A stretch of 64,000 nucleotides of DNA, taken from assembly GCF_010131535.1 (NCBI RefSeq), contig NZ_WUBS01000013.1, positions 1 through 64,000 of the forward strand, written 5' to 3'. This stretch comes from Acerihabitans arboris (GTDB taxonomy: Bacteria; Pseudomonadota; Gammaproteobacteria; Enterobacterales; Enterobacteriaceae). Of this stretch, positions 11,880 through 19,746 are shown piece after piece. Each line of letters begins with the position of its first letter. The stretch's first letter is position 1. A program made the position numbers and the translations under genes. Under the pieces are notes generated by a model that worked only from the letters and a program-made list of their open reading frames with translations, did no database searches and was not told the origin of the DNA.

Positions 11880-12481
11880 CGGCCGGACTCCAGTTTTTCC
11901 AGGCGTACCACCAAGGAGGCCCCAGCCCGGTTTACCGCATCCACTTCGTCGCTGAACCACACCAGTTCAAGGGAGGAGGGGGATAATCGCCACTCCTCGG
12001 TAATCGTCTGGCCCAGCCTGACCTGATGGTCGCGCAAACCCAGGCGCAGCCCGCGGGCATGGGCGTGTAATTTTTGTGTCAGCCCTTCGGCGACAATATC
12101 GCCGAGATACGGCGCCAGCAGCTCCGCCGGGTCGACTTCCGCCATATCCAGCAGCGCGACAAACTGCTGCACCACCTGTAAATCCCCGTCAACTTCCAGT
12201 GAGCCTTGTTTGATCAATAACGGTAACCGCCGGCGCCGGCGCAGGGCCGGCAAGGCGGAGAGATGCGTTTTGACGGTACAGTCGGCCGGACCATCCCAGG
12301 CGGCCAGCACATCCACCCGCAGCTCGCCGAACACCAGCACTACCGGGCTGTCCAGTTCAGCCAGCTCAAAGCGCAGCACCTTGCCCTTCAGACGCTGGCG
12401 AGCAGGCTTCATTAACCTGTCTTGATACAGCAGACGTTCCAGCGCGGTTTCAAGCGTTGCGGTAATCAATAGCATCAACAT
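11876..12481 (-). CDS. ubiJ: Ubiquinone biosynthesis accessory factor UbiJ
   Basis: UbiJ binds ubiquinone intermediates through an SCP2 lipid-binding domain and organises the soluble Ubi complex with UbiK. The 201 residues have the SCP2 core ([38 protein letters not shown]) and [17 protein letters not shown], all close to E. coli UbiJ. It lies between ubiE and ubiB in the conserved ubiEJB operon and overlaps ubiB by four bases. Confidence 0.94.
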   Translation of the reverse strand: MLMLLITATLETALERLLYQDRLMKPARQRLKGKVLRFELAELDSPVVLVFGELRVDVLAAWDGPADCTVKTHLSALPALRRRRRLPLLIKQGSLEVDGDLQVVQQFVALLDMAEVDPAELLAPYLGDIVAEGLTQKLHAHARGLRLGLRDHQVRLGQTITEEWRLSPSSLELVWFSDEVDAVNRAGASLVVRLEKLESGR

Positions 12482-12493
12482 GTCATTTCCCGA

Positions 12494-13252
12494 TCAGAAT
12501 TTGTAACCGCGATGCAGGGCAACGATACCTCCGGTCATATTGAAATACTCCGCGCTGTCAAAACCGGCGTCCAGCATCATGGCTTTCAGCGTTTCCTGAT
12601 CCGGATGCATGCGGATGGATTCCGCCAGGTAGCGGTAGCTGCCGGCGTCGCGCGCCACCATCTCGCCAATGCGCGGCAAGACATGGAAGGAGTAGAGGTC
12701 GTAGGCCTTGTTCAACGGCTTGAACAACGGCGTGGAGAATTCCAGGATCAGCAGGCGGCCGCCGGGTTTAAGCACCCGGTACATGGAGCGCAGCGCCTGC
12801 TCTTTTTCGGTAACGTTGCGCAGGCCGAAGGAGATGGTGATGCAATCAAAGGTATCGTCCGGGAACGGCAGCGCTTCGGCATTGGCCTGCACGTAGCGTA
12901 CGTTGCCGATGATGCCTTTGTTGCGCAGTTTCTCGCGGCCCACCTTTAACATGGAATCGTTGATGTCGGCCAGCACCACTTCGCCTTCCTCGCCCACCAG
13001 GCGGGAAAACTTCGCGGTCAGGTCGCCGGTGCCGCCGGCCAGATCCAGCACCTTCTGCCCACGGCGCACGCCGCTGCAATGAATGGCAAAACGCTTCCAG
13101 AGACGGTGTATGCCGAACGACATCAGGTCATTCATCAAATCATATTTTGCCGCGACGGAATGAAAGACATCCGCCACCATGACCGCCTTCTCGTCTTTAG
13201 CAACAGTGCGGAAGCCGAAATGGGTCGTTTCACGCTTGTCTTCATCTGCCAT
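12494..13252 (-). CDS. ubiE: Ubiquinone/menaquinone biosynthesis C-methyltransferase UbiE
   Basis: UbiE is the SAM-dependent C-methyltransferase of both ubiquinone (2-octaprenyl-6-methoxy-1,4-benzoquinol) and menaquinone (demethylmenaquinol) synthesis. The 252 residues match the E. coli length of about 251. The SAM motif [12 protein letters not shown] lies near residue 70, and [12 protein letters not shown] and [13 protein letters not shown] follow. First gene of ubiEJB, 73 bp downstream of rmuC. Confidence 0.96.
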   Translation of the reverse strand: MADEDKRETTHFGFRTVAKDEKAVMVADVFHSVAAKYDLMNDLMSFGIHRLWKRFAIHCSGVRRGQKVLDLAGGTGDLTAKFSRLVGEEGEVVLADINDSMLKVGREKLRNKGIIGNVRYVQANAEALPFPDDTFDCITISFGLRNVTEKEQALRSMYRVLKPGGRLLILEFSTPLFKPLNKAYDLYSFHVLPRIGEMVARDAGSYRYLAESIRMHPDQETLKAMMLDAGFDSAEYFNMTGGIVALHRGYKF

Positions 13253-13325
13253 GTTTTTTGCCTTGCTTCATCAGTTATCAGAGAAGTGTAACAGAAGCGG
13301 GCCGAAAGCCCCACTCCGACACCCT

Positions 13326-14966
13326 CTACCCGAGCGGGTATTCTCCCTGCGCCCGTTGCAAAGTTTCCGCCACCGGGGCGTCGTCGTCAATCGACGGCGG
13401 CAATTCATCCCAGGCGGGTTTCACGCCGGTTCCACCGCCTGCGCCTGCGTCGCCGGGCAACGGCGCCGCATCGGCGTCCGCGCCCTCACGCGGTTCTTCC
13501 CGTCCCGGCAGGTCGGTATAAGGATGATGCCCGGATTCCTCCGCCAGCGCCGGATTGATGGGACGCTTGATTTCGACGCCAAGCGCCCTGAAACCCTCGG
13601 CCTGGCTGATAATATTACCACGCCCCTGCGCCAGTTTATTCATGGCCTGCCTGTAGCCGGCCTGCGCTTTGTCGAGGCTTTGCCCGATGGCGGTCATATC
13701 GTCGACGAACAGGCGCATCTTGTCGTACAGGCGCCCCGCCCGCTCGGCGATGTGCTGGGCATTGCGGCTCTGGTGCTCATAGCGCCACAGGTTATTGATG
13801 GTGCGCAACGCCACCAGCAACGTGGTGGGACTGACCAGCATGATATTAAGCTTCAGCGCCTCGCCAATCAGATCCGGCTGCTTATCAATAGCCAGCATAA
13901 AGGCCGGTTCGACGGGAATAAACATCAACACATAATCGAGTGAACGTAAACCGGGCAATTGTTGGTAATCTTTTCTGCCCAGCAGCCGCATATGGCCGCG
14001 CAGCGAATTGATATGCTCCAGCAACGCTGCTTGCCGCTCGAGCTCATCGTCGCTGTTAAAGAAGCGCTCGTAGGCCACCAGCGACATTTTGGCATCGATG
14101 ACCACGTCCTTGCCCTGGGGCAGGCGCACAATCACGTCGGGCTGCATGCGGTGGGCGGCATCGACCTGGATATTCACCTGGGTCTGGTATTCATGGCCTT
14201 CCCGCAGGCCGGAGGCTTCCAGCACCCGGCTCAATACCACCTCACCCCAGTTACCCTGGGTTTTATTATCACCTTTCAACGCGCGGGTGAGGTTAACCGC
14301 CTCCCGCGCCATTTCGGCGTTGAGCTGTTGCAGGTTGCGGATCTCATGGGTCAGGGTGTGCCGTTCCCGCGCCTCTTGTCCAAAGCTGTCCTGCACCTGC
14401 CGGCGGAATCCGTCCAGCTGCTCGCGCAGGGGCGCCAGCAGCAAATCCAGGCTCTGCCGGTTCAACTGGTCCACCTTGCGTCCGCTTTGCTCGAAAATCC
14501 GGTTGGCCAGGTTTTCGAACTGCGCGACCAGCCGTTGTTCGCTGTTAACCAGCAGGCGCTGCTTCTCCTCGGCGCCGAGGCGGGTTTCCTCGAGGCGGAT
14601 GGTAACTTCACGCAGCTCTGCTTCCTGCGCGCTGTTCACCTCGCGCTGCGCCCGCAGCTCCTGATCCAGTTGCTCGCACTCGCCGCGCCAGTGCGCCAAC
14701 GGCGCAAGCCGTTCCTCGGCGGTGGCGAGACGACCATAAAGCTCGCGCATCTCCCGCTCCGAGGCCCGCAGTTGCTGCTCGCATTGGCCATACGCCGATT
14801 GCGAACGCTCCAGCTCCTGCTGCGCCGCCGCCAGGGACTGCGCCCGCAGGCGCAGTTCCGCCTCGGCTTGTCCCTGCTGCTTTTGCGATCGGGTTGCGGC
14901 GACAAGCAGGCCGACCACCGCCCCGATTACCGCGCCCCCCAGACCGTAAAACAGGCTGATATCCAT
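13326..14966 (-). CDS. rmuC: DNA recombination protein RmuC
   Basis: RmuC limits inversion at short inverted repeats and is a presumed nuclease of the PD-(D/E)XK class. The ATG at 14966 is preceded by GGAGGT with good spacing and gives 546 residues; an earlier in-frame start would add 43 unrelated residues. An N-terminal membrane anchor (FYGLGGAVIGAVVGLLVAA) leads into a long coiled coil, then the conserved core NKTQGNWGEVVLSRVLEASG and QPDVIVRLPQGKDVVIDAK. The Pro/Ala-rich C-terminal tail is longer than that of E. coli RmuC (475 residues). Confidence 0.94.
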   Translation of the reverse strand: MDISLFYGLGGAVIGAVVGLLVAATRSQKQQGQAEAELRLRAQSLAAAQQELERSQSAYGQCEQQLRASEREMRELYGRLATAEERLAPLAHWRGECEQLDQELRAQREVNSAQEAELREVTIRLEETRLGAEEKQRLLVNSEQRLVAQFENLANRIFEQSGRKVDQLNRQSLDLLLAPLREQLDGFRRQVQDSFGQEARERHTLTHEIRNLQQLNAEMAREAVNLTRALKGDNKTQGNWGEVVLSRVLEASGLREGHEYQTQVNIQVDAAHRMQPDVIVRLPQGKDVVIDAKMSLVAYERFFNSDDELERQAALLEHINSLRGHMRLLGRKDYQQLPGLRSLDYVLMFIPVEPAFMLAIDKQPDLIGEALKLNIMLVSPTTLLVALRTINNLWRYEHQSRNAQHIAERAGRLYDKMRLFVDDMTAIGQSLDKAQAGYRQAMNKLAQGRGNIISQAEGFRALGVEIKRPINPALAEESGHHPYTDLPGREEPREGADADAAPLPGDAGAGGGTGVKPAWDELPPSIDDDAPVAETLQRAQGEYPLG

Positions 14967-15036
14967 GCTACCTCCGCCCAAAACAATACTGACTGCCACG
15001 TTAAGGGTGAACTGTATAGATGTCCAGCAGGTTTTA

Positions 15037-15627
15037 TCAGCCGATGAAGCGGCTAATCCATTGAATACCGAACGCGCCGGGGGCCAGGAGGCCAAATGCC
15101 CATACCGCGGCCGAGCCGAAATTCGCCAGCTGGAAATATAAGCGCGGCATGCCGCAAATGCCGGCGATCAAGGGCACCACCGCGCGCAGCGGCCCAAAAA
15201 AGCGCCCGAAGAAGGCGCCGGCAATGCCCCAGCGATCGAAAAAAGCCTGCCCACGCGCCAGCATATGGGGATGCCTGGAAAACGGCCAGAATTGCCCAAG
15301 CCGCTCCTGGTAGTGATACCCAAGCCAGTATGAGAGCCAGTCGCCAAAAAATCCCCCGGCCACCGCCGAGGCATAGACAGGCCAGAAATCGATGCCGGCC
15401 TCGCCGATGAGCGCCCCCAGTGCCAGCAGCATAACGGTTGCGGGCAGAAGCAGCGATAAAAACGCCAGCGATTCGCCAAAGGCAAGGATAAACACGAGCG
15501 GGATCGCCCAGAACTGATGCTGGCGGACAAACTCGGTGGTATGGGCAATGATTTCATCCAATGACAAGGCGGCTCCCTTGGCGCAGGGCGGTGAAGTACC
15601 GGGAAGACCGGTAAGGGGAGTTTGCAT
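15037..15627 (-). CDS. DedA family inner-membrane protein
   Basis: A polytopic DedA (SNARE-associated/VTT) protein of up to 196 residues; the family includes undecaprenyl-phosphate and phospholipid flippases. Landmarks are FGESLAFLSLLLPAT, GGFFGDWLSYWLGY and GRFFGPLRAVVPLIAGICGM, which include the acidic and arginine residues conserved in DedA proteins. Two starts are possible: ATG at 15627, and a TTG 20 codons later (15567) with AAGGGAG five bases ahead, which looks better for translation. It is not in the usual E. coli rmuC-udp interval, and I cannot assign a specific DedA paralogue. Confidence 0.85.
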   Translation of the reverse strand: MQTPLTGLPGTSPPCAKGAALSLDEIIAHTTEFVRQHQFWAIPLVFILAFGESLAFLSLLLPATVMLLALGALIGEAGIDFWPVYASAVAGGFFGDWLSYWLGYHYQERLGQFWPFSRHPHMLARGQAFFDRWGIAGAFFGRFFGPLRAVVPLIAGICGMPRLYFQLANFGSAAVWAFGLLAPGAFGIQWISRFIG

Positions 15628-15707
15628 CCTATCTTGCCATGTTAACGCGCGGTCAGGTTAAACCGGGACAAAACGACCGGAAAGTTTATCCCGGTCGTGG
15701 CGAATGC

Positions 15708-16472
15708 TCAGGCGAGCAATAGCCGGGCGGCCTCCACTACGATGCCAGCCGCGGCGCTTTCCGCTTGTTTCATGGTCAGCGCGTCGGGGATTTCCTGCTG
15801 GGTACGGTTGACGATCACCCCGGCCACCATGCCGGCCCGCAAGCCCTGGACGGCGCACATGGTCAATAAGGTGGCGGACTCCATTTCATAGTTCATCACC
15901 CCCATATCCTGCCACTCCCGCATGGAACCCTTGAAACGATTGACCACTCGTCCCGAAAAGGTGTCGTAGCGTTCCTGACCCGGATAAAAGGTATCCGACG
16001 AGGCGGTCACGCCGATATGCACCCCGGTCCCAAGATGCCTGGCCGCCGCCACCAGGGCGGTAGTACAGCCGAAGTCCGCCACCGCGGGGAACTCCATCGG
16101 CGCGAAATGCAGACTGGCGCCGTCCAGCCGCACCGCGGCGGTGGTGACCAGCACATCCCCTACCGGGATATTCGGTTGGATGGCGCCGGTGGTGCCCACG
16201 CGCAAGAATGTCCGGATGCCCAATTGCGCCAATTCCTCCACGGCAATGGAGGTGGACGGCCCGCCGATGCCGGTCGAGCAGACAATCACCGTTTTGCCGG
16301 CAAGCCCGGCGCGCCATGAAGTGAATTCGCGATGGGTGGCCAGGTGCACGGGGTCCGCCATCAGGCGGGCGATTTTTTCCACCCGTTGCGGATCGCCGGG
16401 AATGATGGCCAGGGTGGCGCCGCGCAAATCGGAATGCGTCAGGCCAAGATGAAAGACGTCGGAAGCGGACAT
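15708..16472 (-). CDS. udp: Uridine phosphorylase
   Basis: Udp splits uridine with phosphate to uracil and ribose-1-phosphate in pyrimidine salvage. The 254 residues match E. coli Udp throughout: [22 protein letters not shown] split at the phosphate-binding Gly-Asp, [51 protein letters not shown] and the [11 protein letters not shown] ribose site. AGAGG eight bases ahead of the ATG supports the start. It is the last backbone gene before an AT-rich patch of unknown genes. Confidence 0.96.
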   Translation of the reverse strand: MSASDVFHLGLTHSDLRGATLAIIPGDPQRVEKIARLMADPVHLATHREFTSWRAGLAGKTVIVCSTGIGGPSTSIAVEELAQLGIRTFLRVGTTGAIQPNIPVGDVLVTTAAVRLDGASLHFAPMEFPAVADFGCTTALVAAARHLGTGVHIGVTASSDTFYPGQERYDTFSGRVVNRFKGSMREWQDMGVMNYEMESATLLTMCAVQGLRAGMVAGVIVNRTQQEIPDALTMKQAESAAAGIVVEAARLLLA

Positions 16473-16575
16473 GGCAGAAACCTCTGAAAATAAGATATTA
16501 GCACGCGTATAATGCCGATATTATCCATTTTTTGCCTGCCATTGTCCGGCGACACTTCACAATCAGCGCGTTAAA

Positions 16576-17064
16576 TTAAGCCGTTACCACATCATGAAAG
16601 AGTAGTTTGATTTTCTCGTTGTCACGAATGGCCGCGATTAAGCTGCTGAACACCTCGAGAGGCGTCATCCGCCCCCCATCGTCAATAATTCTTCTCAGCC
16701 AGGTATCCAGTATCGGTAAAGCCTGCTCCCTCATCAGGGACATCACCTCATACAGCAGCGTGGCGACGCCGTACTGTGCAATTTTGATACCGGTGGCGAA
16801 CAGCGGCATGATTTGGGATGTATTCCCCTTGATGCCGAAAAAGCGCCCTACCCGGTTGCCGACGCTGACCAGCCCCGAGACCACGTTCCCCAGAAAACGG
16901 GTGATGGTGGAAGAAGGCGAGCCGGCGGAAGCCGGGGCCGCCTGATCATTTTTTACCCCGGTGACACGCGCGGCTAAAGTATTATTGCCCGTGGCGGATT
17001 TCTCTTTAACGATTGGCTGGTCTATTATACTGGCGGACATGAAATTACTGGCAGGTATGCTCAT
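16576..17064 (-). CDS. Unrecognised protein, 162 aa, orphan cluster gene A
   Basis: No family was recognised. The start is well supported (GGGAG seven bases before ATG). The first 55 residues are polar and Ser/Ala/Thr-rich, like a disordered or secretion-type N-terminus. From about residue 56 there are amphipathic helices (RFLGNVVSGLVSVGNRVGRF, then MPLFATGIKIAQYGVATLLY), and the C-terminus reads ALPILDTWLRRIIDDGG then DNEKIKLLFHDVV. The C-terminal pattern loosely resembles the two other unknown genes to the right, suggesting a small paralogous family. The region is visibly AT-richer than its neighbours, as expected for acquired DNA. It could be a secreted or host-directed protein; that is inference only. 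Confidence 0.6.
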   Translation of the reverse strand: MSIPASNFMSASIIDQPIVKEKSATGNNTLAARVTGVKNDQAAPASAGSPSSTITRFLGNVVSGLVSVGNRVGRFFGIKGNTSQIMPLFATGIKIAQYGVATLLYEVMSLMREQALPILDTWLRRIIDDGGRMTPLEVFSSLIAAIRDNEKIKLLFHDVVTA

Positions 17065-17398
17065 GACGATTCTCCCGTGATATTAATATTGACTACCGTT
17101 GCCCTTTTAACATAGCTATTAATTACACTTGATAATGGTTTCCTTACTACTATAAAAAGAAATAACCCTTTTCTTTTTATTGAAGAGCCAAAAAATGGGC
17201 GAGGAGATATAATTTACGCACAGCACTCTAAATATACAGGTATTTTTTTGCAACCGCGATCACCGCTAAAAGTGATTTGTATTGGGTGCGGTTTAAGTTG
17301 TTTTAAACCGCGCCCCGACCAGACGGATAAACATCGTCTGCAGCGCGATATCCTTAGCTTGCACTCCGGTACGGACAGGGACGGAATTGAGACCCGCA
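17065..17398. other. Non-coding AT-rich spacer with a 9-bp inverted repeat
   Basis: No convincing gene is seen; the short frames here lack ribosome-binding sites and recognisable content. Bases 17288-17311 hold a perfect inverted repeat (GCGGTTTAA, six-base loop, TTAAACCGC). It has no T-run on either side, so an operator or RNA hairpin is as likely as a terminator. The part nearest gene A (17065-17215) is AT-rich and probably carries its promoter. Confidence 0.5.
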
Positions 17399-17818
17399 TC
17401 AATGCAGCGCATCAAAAATCGGGAATGCTATCAGAAGATATTTAATCATCGGGTGTTCACCAATACCGGCCGCCAATATCTCACGCACGGCGCCCGCGCT
17501 GGAATTCATCAACTCATCAACCTTATCAAGGCAGGTTTGCGGCATAGTATAAAGGTGCCGCCGGGAAAACCAGGATATGTCCTCCAATAGGGGAGCCGCG
17601 CCTTTATCCACCGCGTCGGCAAGCTAATCATGAACCTGGGCTAAAATAGTCATTGATCCCGTTACCGTAGCCGCGATGGTAAACGCCGCGCCCGCTCCCG
17701 CCAAAAAACCGGCCAGCGGGCTGGAGCCCAGCCCGATCACGGCGCATCCGACCATTGCGCCCTGGGCAAGGGTGGCCAACTGGGGTGCCAGCCCGCAAAC
17801 GGTTTCGGATATATTCAT
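17399..17818 (-). pseudogene. Orphan cluster gene B, split by an in-frame amber codon
   Basis: Two open stretches, 17624-17818 and 17399-17611, lie in the same frame and are separated only by one TAG at 17624-17626. Read through, they give a protein of about 139 residues. The first half is a Gly/Ala-rich hydrophobic stretch (GAMVGCAVIGLGSSPLAGFL, then AGAGAAFTIAATVTGSM) that could form a membrane hairpin; the second is helical (CLDKVDELMNSSAGAVREIL, then GIGEHPMIKYLLIAF). No good Shine-Dalgarno precedes the ATG at 17818. No known family was recognised. The simplest reading is a recently broken gene; two short genes or amber read-through cannot be excluded. Confidence 0.5.
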
Positions 17819-17886
17819 GAGGTAGATTCTTTAACCTAAGGTAAATCGACAGCTGAAAAATAAACCAATTCGTTGCTCACCGTTTT

Positions 17887-18579
17887 TTAATATTGAAAAA
17901 AATATAAGCAAAAAAATGACACTATCGAGGAAATCGCATGACCAATACTCTCTTTCACCCTGTTAATTAAGATTTTATATGCAGCCACGGCATTACCGGC
18001 AGCATTTTTTATGCTGATAAAAAAATCCACCGTTGTTTTAACAATCCTTAAATAAAAGGATATTTTTTCATTTTTTGTCCCGCTGATGAGATAAATATCG
18101 GTAGCCACCTGGACGACCTCACTGACCGATACCCCCCTTCTAGCGGGATGAGCCAGCGTATTGATCAAATCAGGAATATGACTGTCAGCGACCCCCTGAA
18201 GCAGGTTGGCAAACCGCGGATTGTTACCCCTGGGTCCCTGATTATCGTCATGCCGGCCGGCAAAGGCGGATGAGATGCCTTTTCCGGGAATGGCCCGCAG
18301 GAAAAACCCCATCTTGGCGACGCCCCCGGTGATATTCCCCACCGATTTTAATAAGCGTGCCAGCTTATGATAGTAGGTCCTTTCGCATAATTTTTCGGCG
18401 GCATAGGCTATCCGGCTCATCGAATATAATAAATCGGGCAAGGCCATGGTGTTATTACTCATAATTTTTAGATTAGTTTTCAAGCGCTTCAGGATATTTG
18501 AATGATTCCGGCAGGCGATATCATCATTATTATGGGGGGCATTGTGGAAAAAAGAAGGTAAAAAAAACACACTAACCAT
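17887..18579 (-). CDS. Unrecognised protein, 230 aa, orphan cluster gene C
   Basis: No family was recognised. ATG at 18579 has AGGAG nine bases upstream. A later ATG (residue 40, MSNNTMALPD) has no such site. The N-terminus is hydrophobic then polar (MVSVFFLPSFFHNAPHNNDD), followed by helical segments and a C-terminal half ending in a hydrophobic SSIVSFFCLYFF. The stretch HIPDLINTLAHPARRGVSVS and then NEKISFYLRIVKTTV resembles the C-terminus of gene A (PILDTWLRRI, NEKIKLLF). Base composition is AT-rich. Its neighbours are genes A and B in the same orientation, so the three may form one unit. Function unknown. Confidence 0.6.
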   Translation of the reverse strand: MVSVFFLPSFFHNAPHNNDDIACRNHSNILKRLKTNLKIMSNNTMALPDLLYSMSRIAYAAEKLCERTYYHKLARLLKSVGNITGGVAKMGFFLRAIPGKGISSAFAGRHDDNQGPRGNNPRFANLLQGVADSHIPDLINTLAHPARRGVSVSEVVQVATDIYLISGTKNEKISFYLRIVKTTVDFFISIKNAAGNAVAAYKILINRVKESIGHAISSIVSFFCLYFFQY

Positions 18580-18773
18580 GGTGAAATACTCCTGTAAAGG
18601 ACGGTGCGTAAAACTTTCCCTGAGATAATCCCCATCTCTTTATTAGTCTTAACTTTAACTGGACTGAATAGTAAAAACTTTTAAAAAAAGCTCTTTCTAA
18701 TAGTCAACATGATGCCTATCACGATTTTAATCGTACTTTTTTTCATGGCTTAAAAAATGGCCGGTACCGACGG

Positions 18774-18801
18774 TTCAACAACCGGCCGACTTGGCTATAA
18801 T
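18774..18801 (+). promoter_or_regulatory. Candidate promoter of dlhH
   Basis: A consensus -10 TATAAT at 18796-18801 has a weak -35 TTCAAC at 18774-18779 with 16 bp between. It lies just ahead of the preferred ATG at 18838, which argues against the longer upstream reading frame. A 6-bp palindrome pair (ACGATT, AATCGT) at 18721-18734 lies further upstream, and divergent gene C is on the other side. Confidence 0.5.
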
Positions 18802-18837
18802 GAATGCTGCAATATCACTGGAAACCAAGGCAGCCCA

Positions 18838-19665
18838 ATGACTCCTGACGACACTACCGCTTCGGAAACATCTTGCGCCGGGTTTGCGCCGGCCGTCGGC
18901 ACGCTCGCCTCCACGACGATCCATACCGACGATGTCGATCTGGTCGCGGCCCGGACGACTATCACCACCCAAGGCAAGGACATGCCGGCCTATATGGCGC
19001 GACCCGCCGGCCAACGCGAGCCGTTGCCGATCGTGCTGGTGATCCAGGAAATATTTGGCGTGCATGAACATATCCGCGATCTCTGCCGCCGCCTGGCAAA
19101 ACAAGGCTATCTGGCTATTGCCCCGGAGCTCTATTTTCGCCAGGGGGATCCGACCGCTTTTGACGATGTCCCGACCTTGTTCCAGCAATTGGTGAGCAAG
19201 GTGCCGGATTCCCAGGTCATGGCCGACCTGGATCATACCGCTCACTGGGCCGGGCGCCATGGCGGCGATAGCCGGCGCCTGGCGGTCACCGGTTTTTGCT
19301 GGGGGGGGCGCATAGCCTGGCTTTACGCCGCCCATAATCCGCAGTTGAAGGCGGCGGCGGCCTGGTATGGCAAATTGGTGGGCGACAAGACCCTGACCAC
19401 CCCACGACACCCGGTGGAGGCGGCATCGGAGCTTACCGCGCCGGTGCTGGGGCTGTACGGCGGGCAGGATAACAGCATTCCACAGGACACTATCGACGCC
19501 ATGCGCCAGGCATTAAGCGCGGCGGGCGCCACCGCCGAAATCATGGTCTATCCCAATGCGGGGCACGCGTTTAACGCCGATTACCGCGCCAGTTACCATG
19601 CGCCGTCAGCCATCGACGGCTGGCGGCGCATGCTGGCATGGTTTGATCAATATGGCGTGAAATAA
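18838..19665 (+). CDS. dlhH: Dienelactone hydrolase family protein
   Basis: A cytosolic alpha/beta hydrolase close to E. coli DlhH (YsgA). The catalytic triad pattern of the family is visible: nucleophile Cys in TGFCWGGRI, Asp in LYGGQDNSIP and His in PNAGHAFNADYR. The conserved VQEIFGVHEHIRDLCRRLA comes before it. The ATG at 18838 gives 275 residues, near the E. coli length; 27 extra residues upstream would overlap the promoter. The physiological substrate is unknown in enterobacteria. It converges with metE across a shared terminator, as in E. coli, where it also lies between udp and metE. Confidence 0.93.
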   Translation: MTPDDTTASETSCAGFAPAVGTLASTTIHTDDVDLVAARTTITTQGKDMPAYMARPAGQREPLPIVLVIQEIFGVHEHIRDLCRRLAKQGYLAIAPELYFRQGDPTAFDDVPTLFQQLVSKVPDSQVMADLDHTAHWAGRHGGDSRRLAVTGFCWGGRIAWLYAAHNPQLKAAAAWYGKLVGDKTLTTPRHPVEAASELTAPVLGLYGGQDNSIPQDTIDAMRQALSAAGATAEIMVYPNAGHAFNADYRASYHAPSAIDGWRRMLAWFDQYGVK

Positions 19666-19666
19666 A

Positions 19667-19686
19667 AAAGGCGCCTGGGCGCCTTT
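19667..19686. terminator. Bidirectional terminator between dlhH and metE
   Basis: AAAGGCGC (667-674) and GCGCCTTT (679-686) form an 8-bp stem with a four-base loop. An A-run precedes it (T-run when read from the minus strand) and three T's close the stem on the plus strand, so it can stop both converging genes. It works better for metE, which arrives from the right. Confidence 0.75.
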
Positions 19687-19746
19687 AGACAGCTTATGCA
19701 TTTGAAACGGGTATGGGGGGATTTTGACATCACGCCCAAACACGAG

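Noticed and set aside
17214-17402. A 62-codon minus-strand open frame in the orphan cluster spacer
   Set aside because: No ribosome-binding site, Cys/Arg-rich composition typical of random frames, and it overlaps the inverted repeat.
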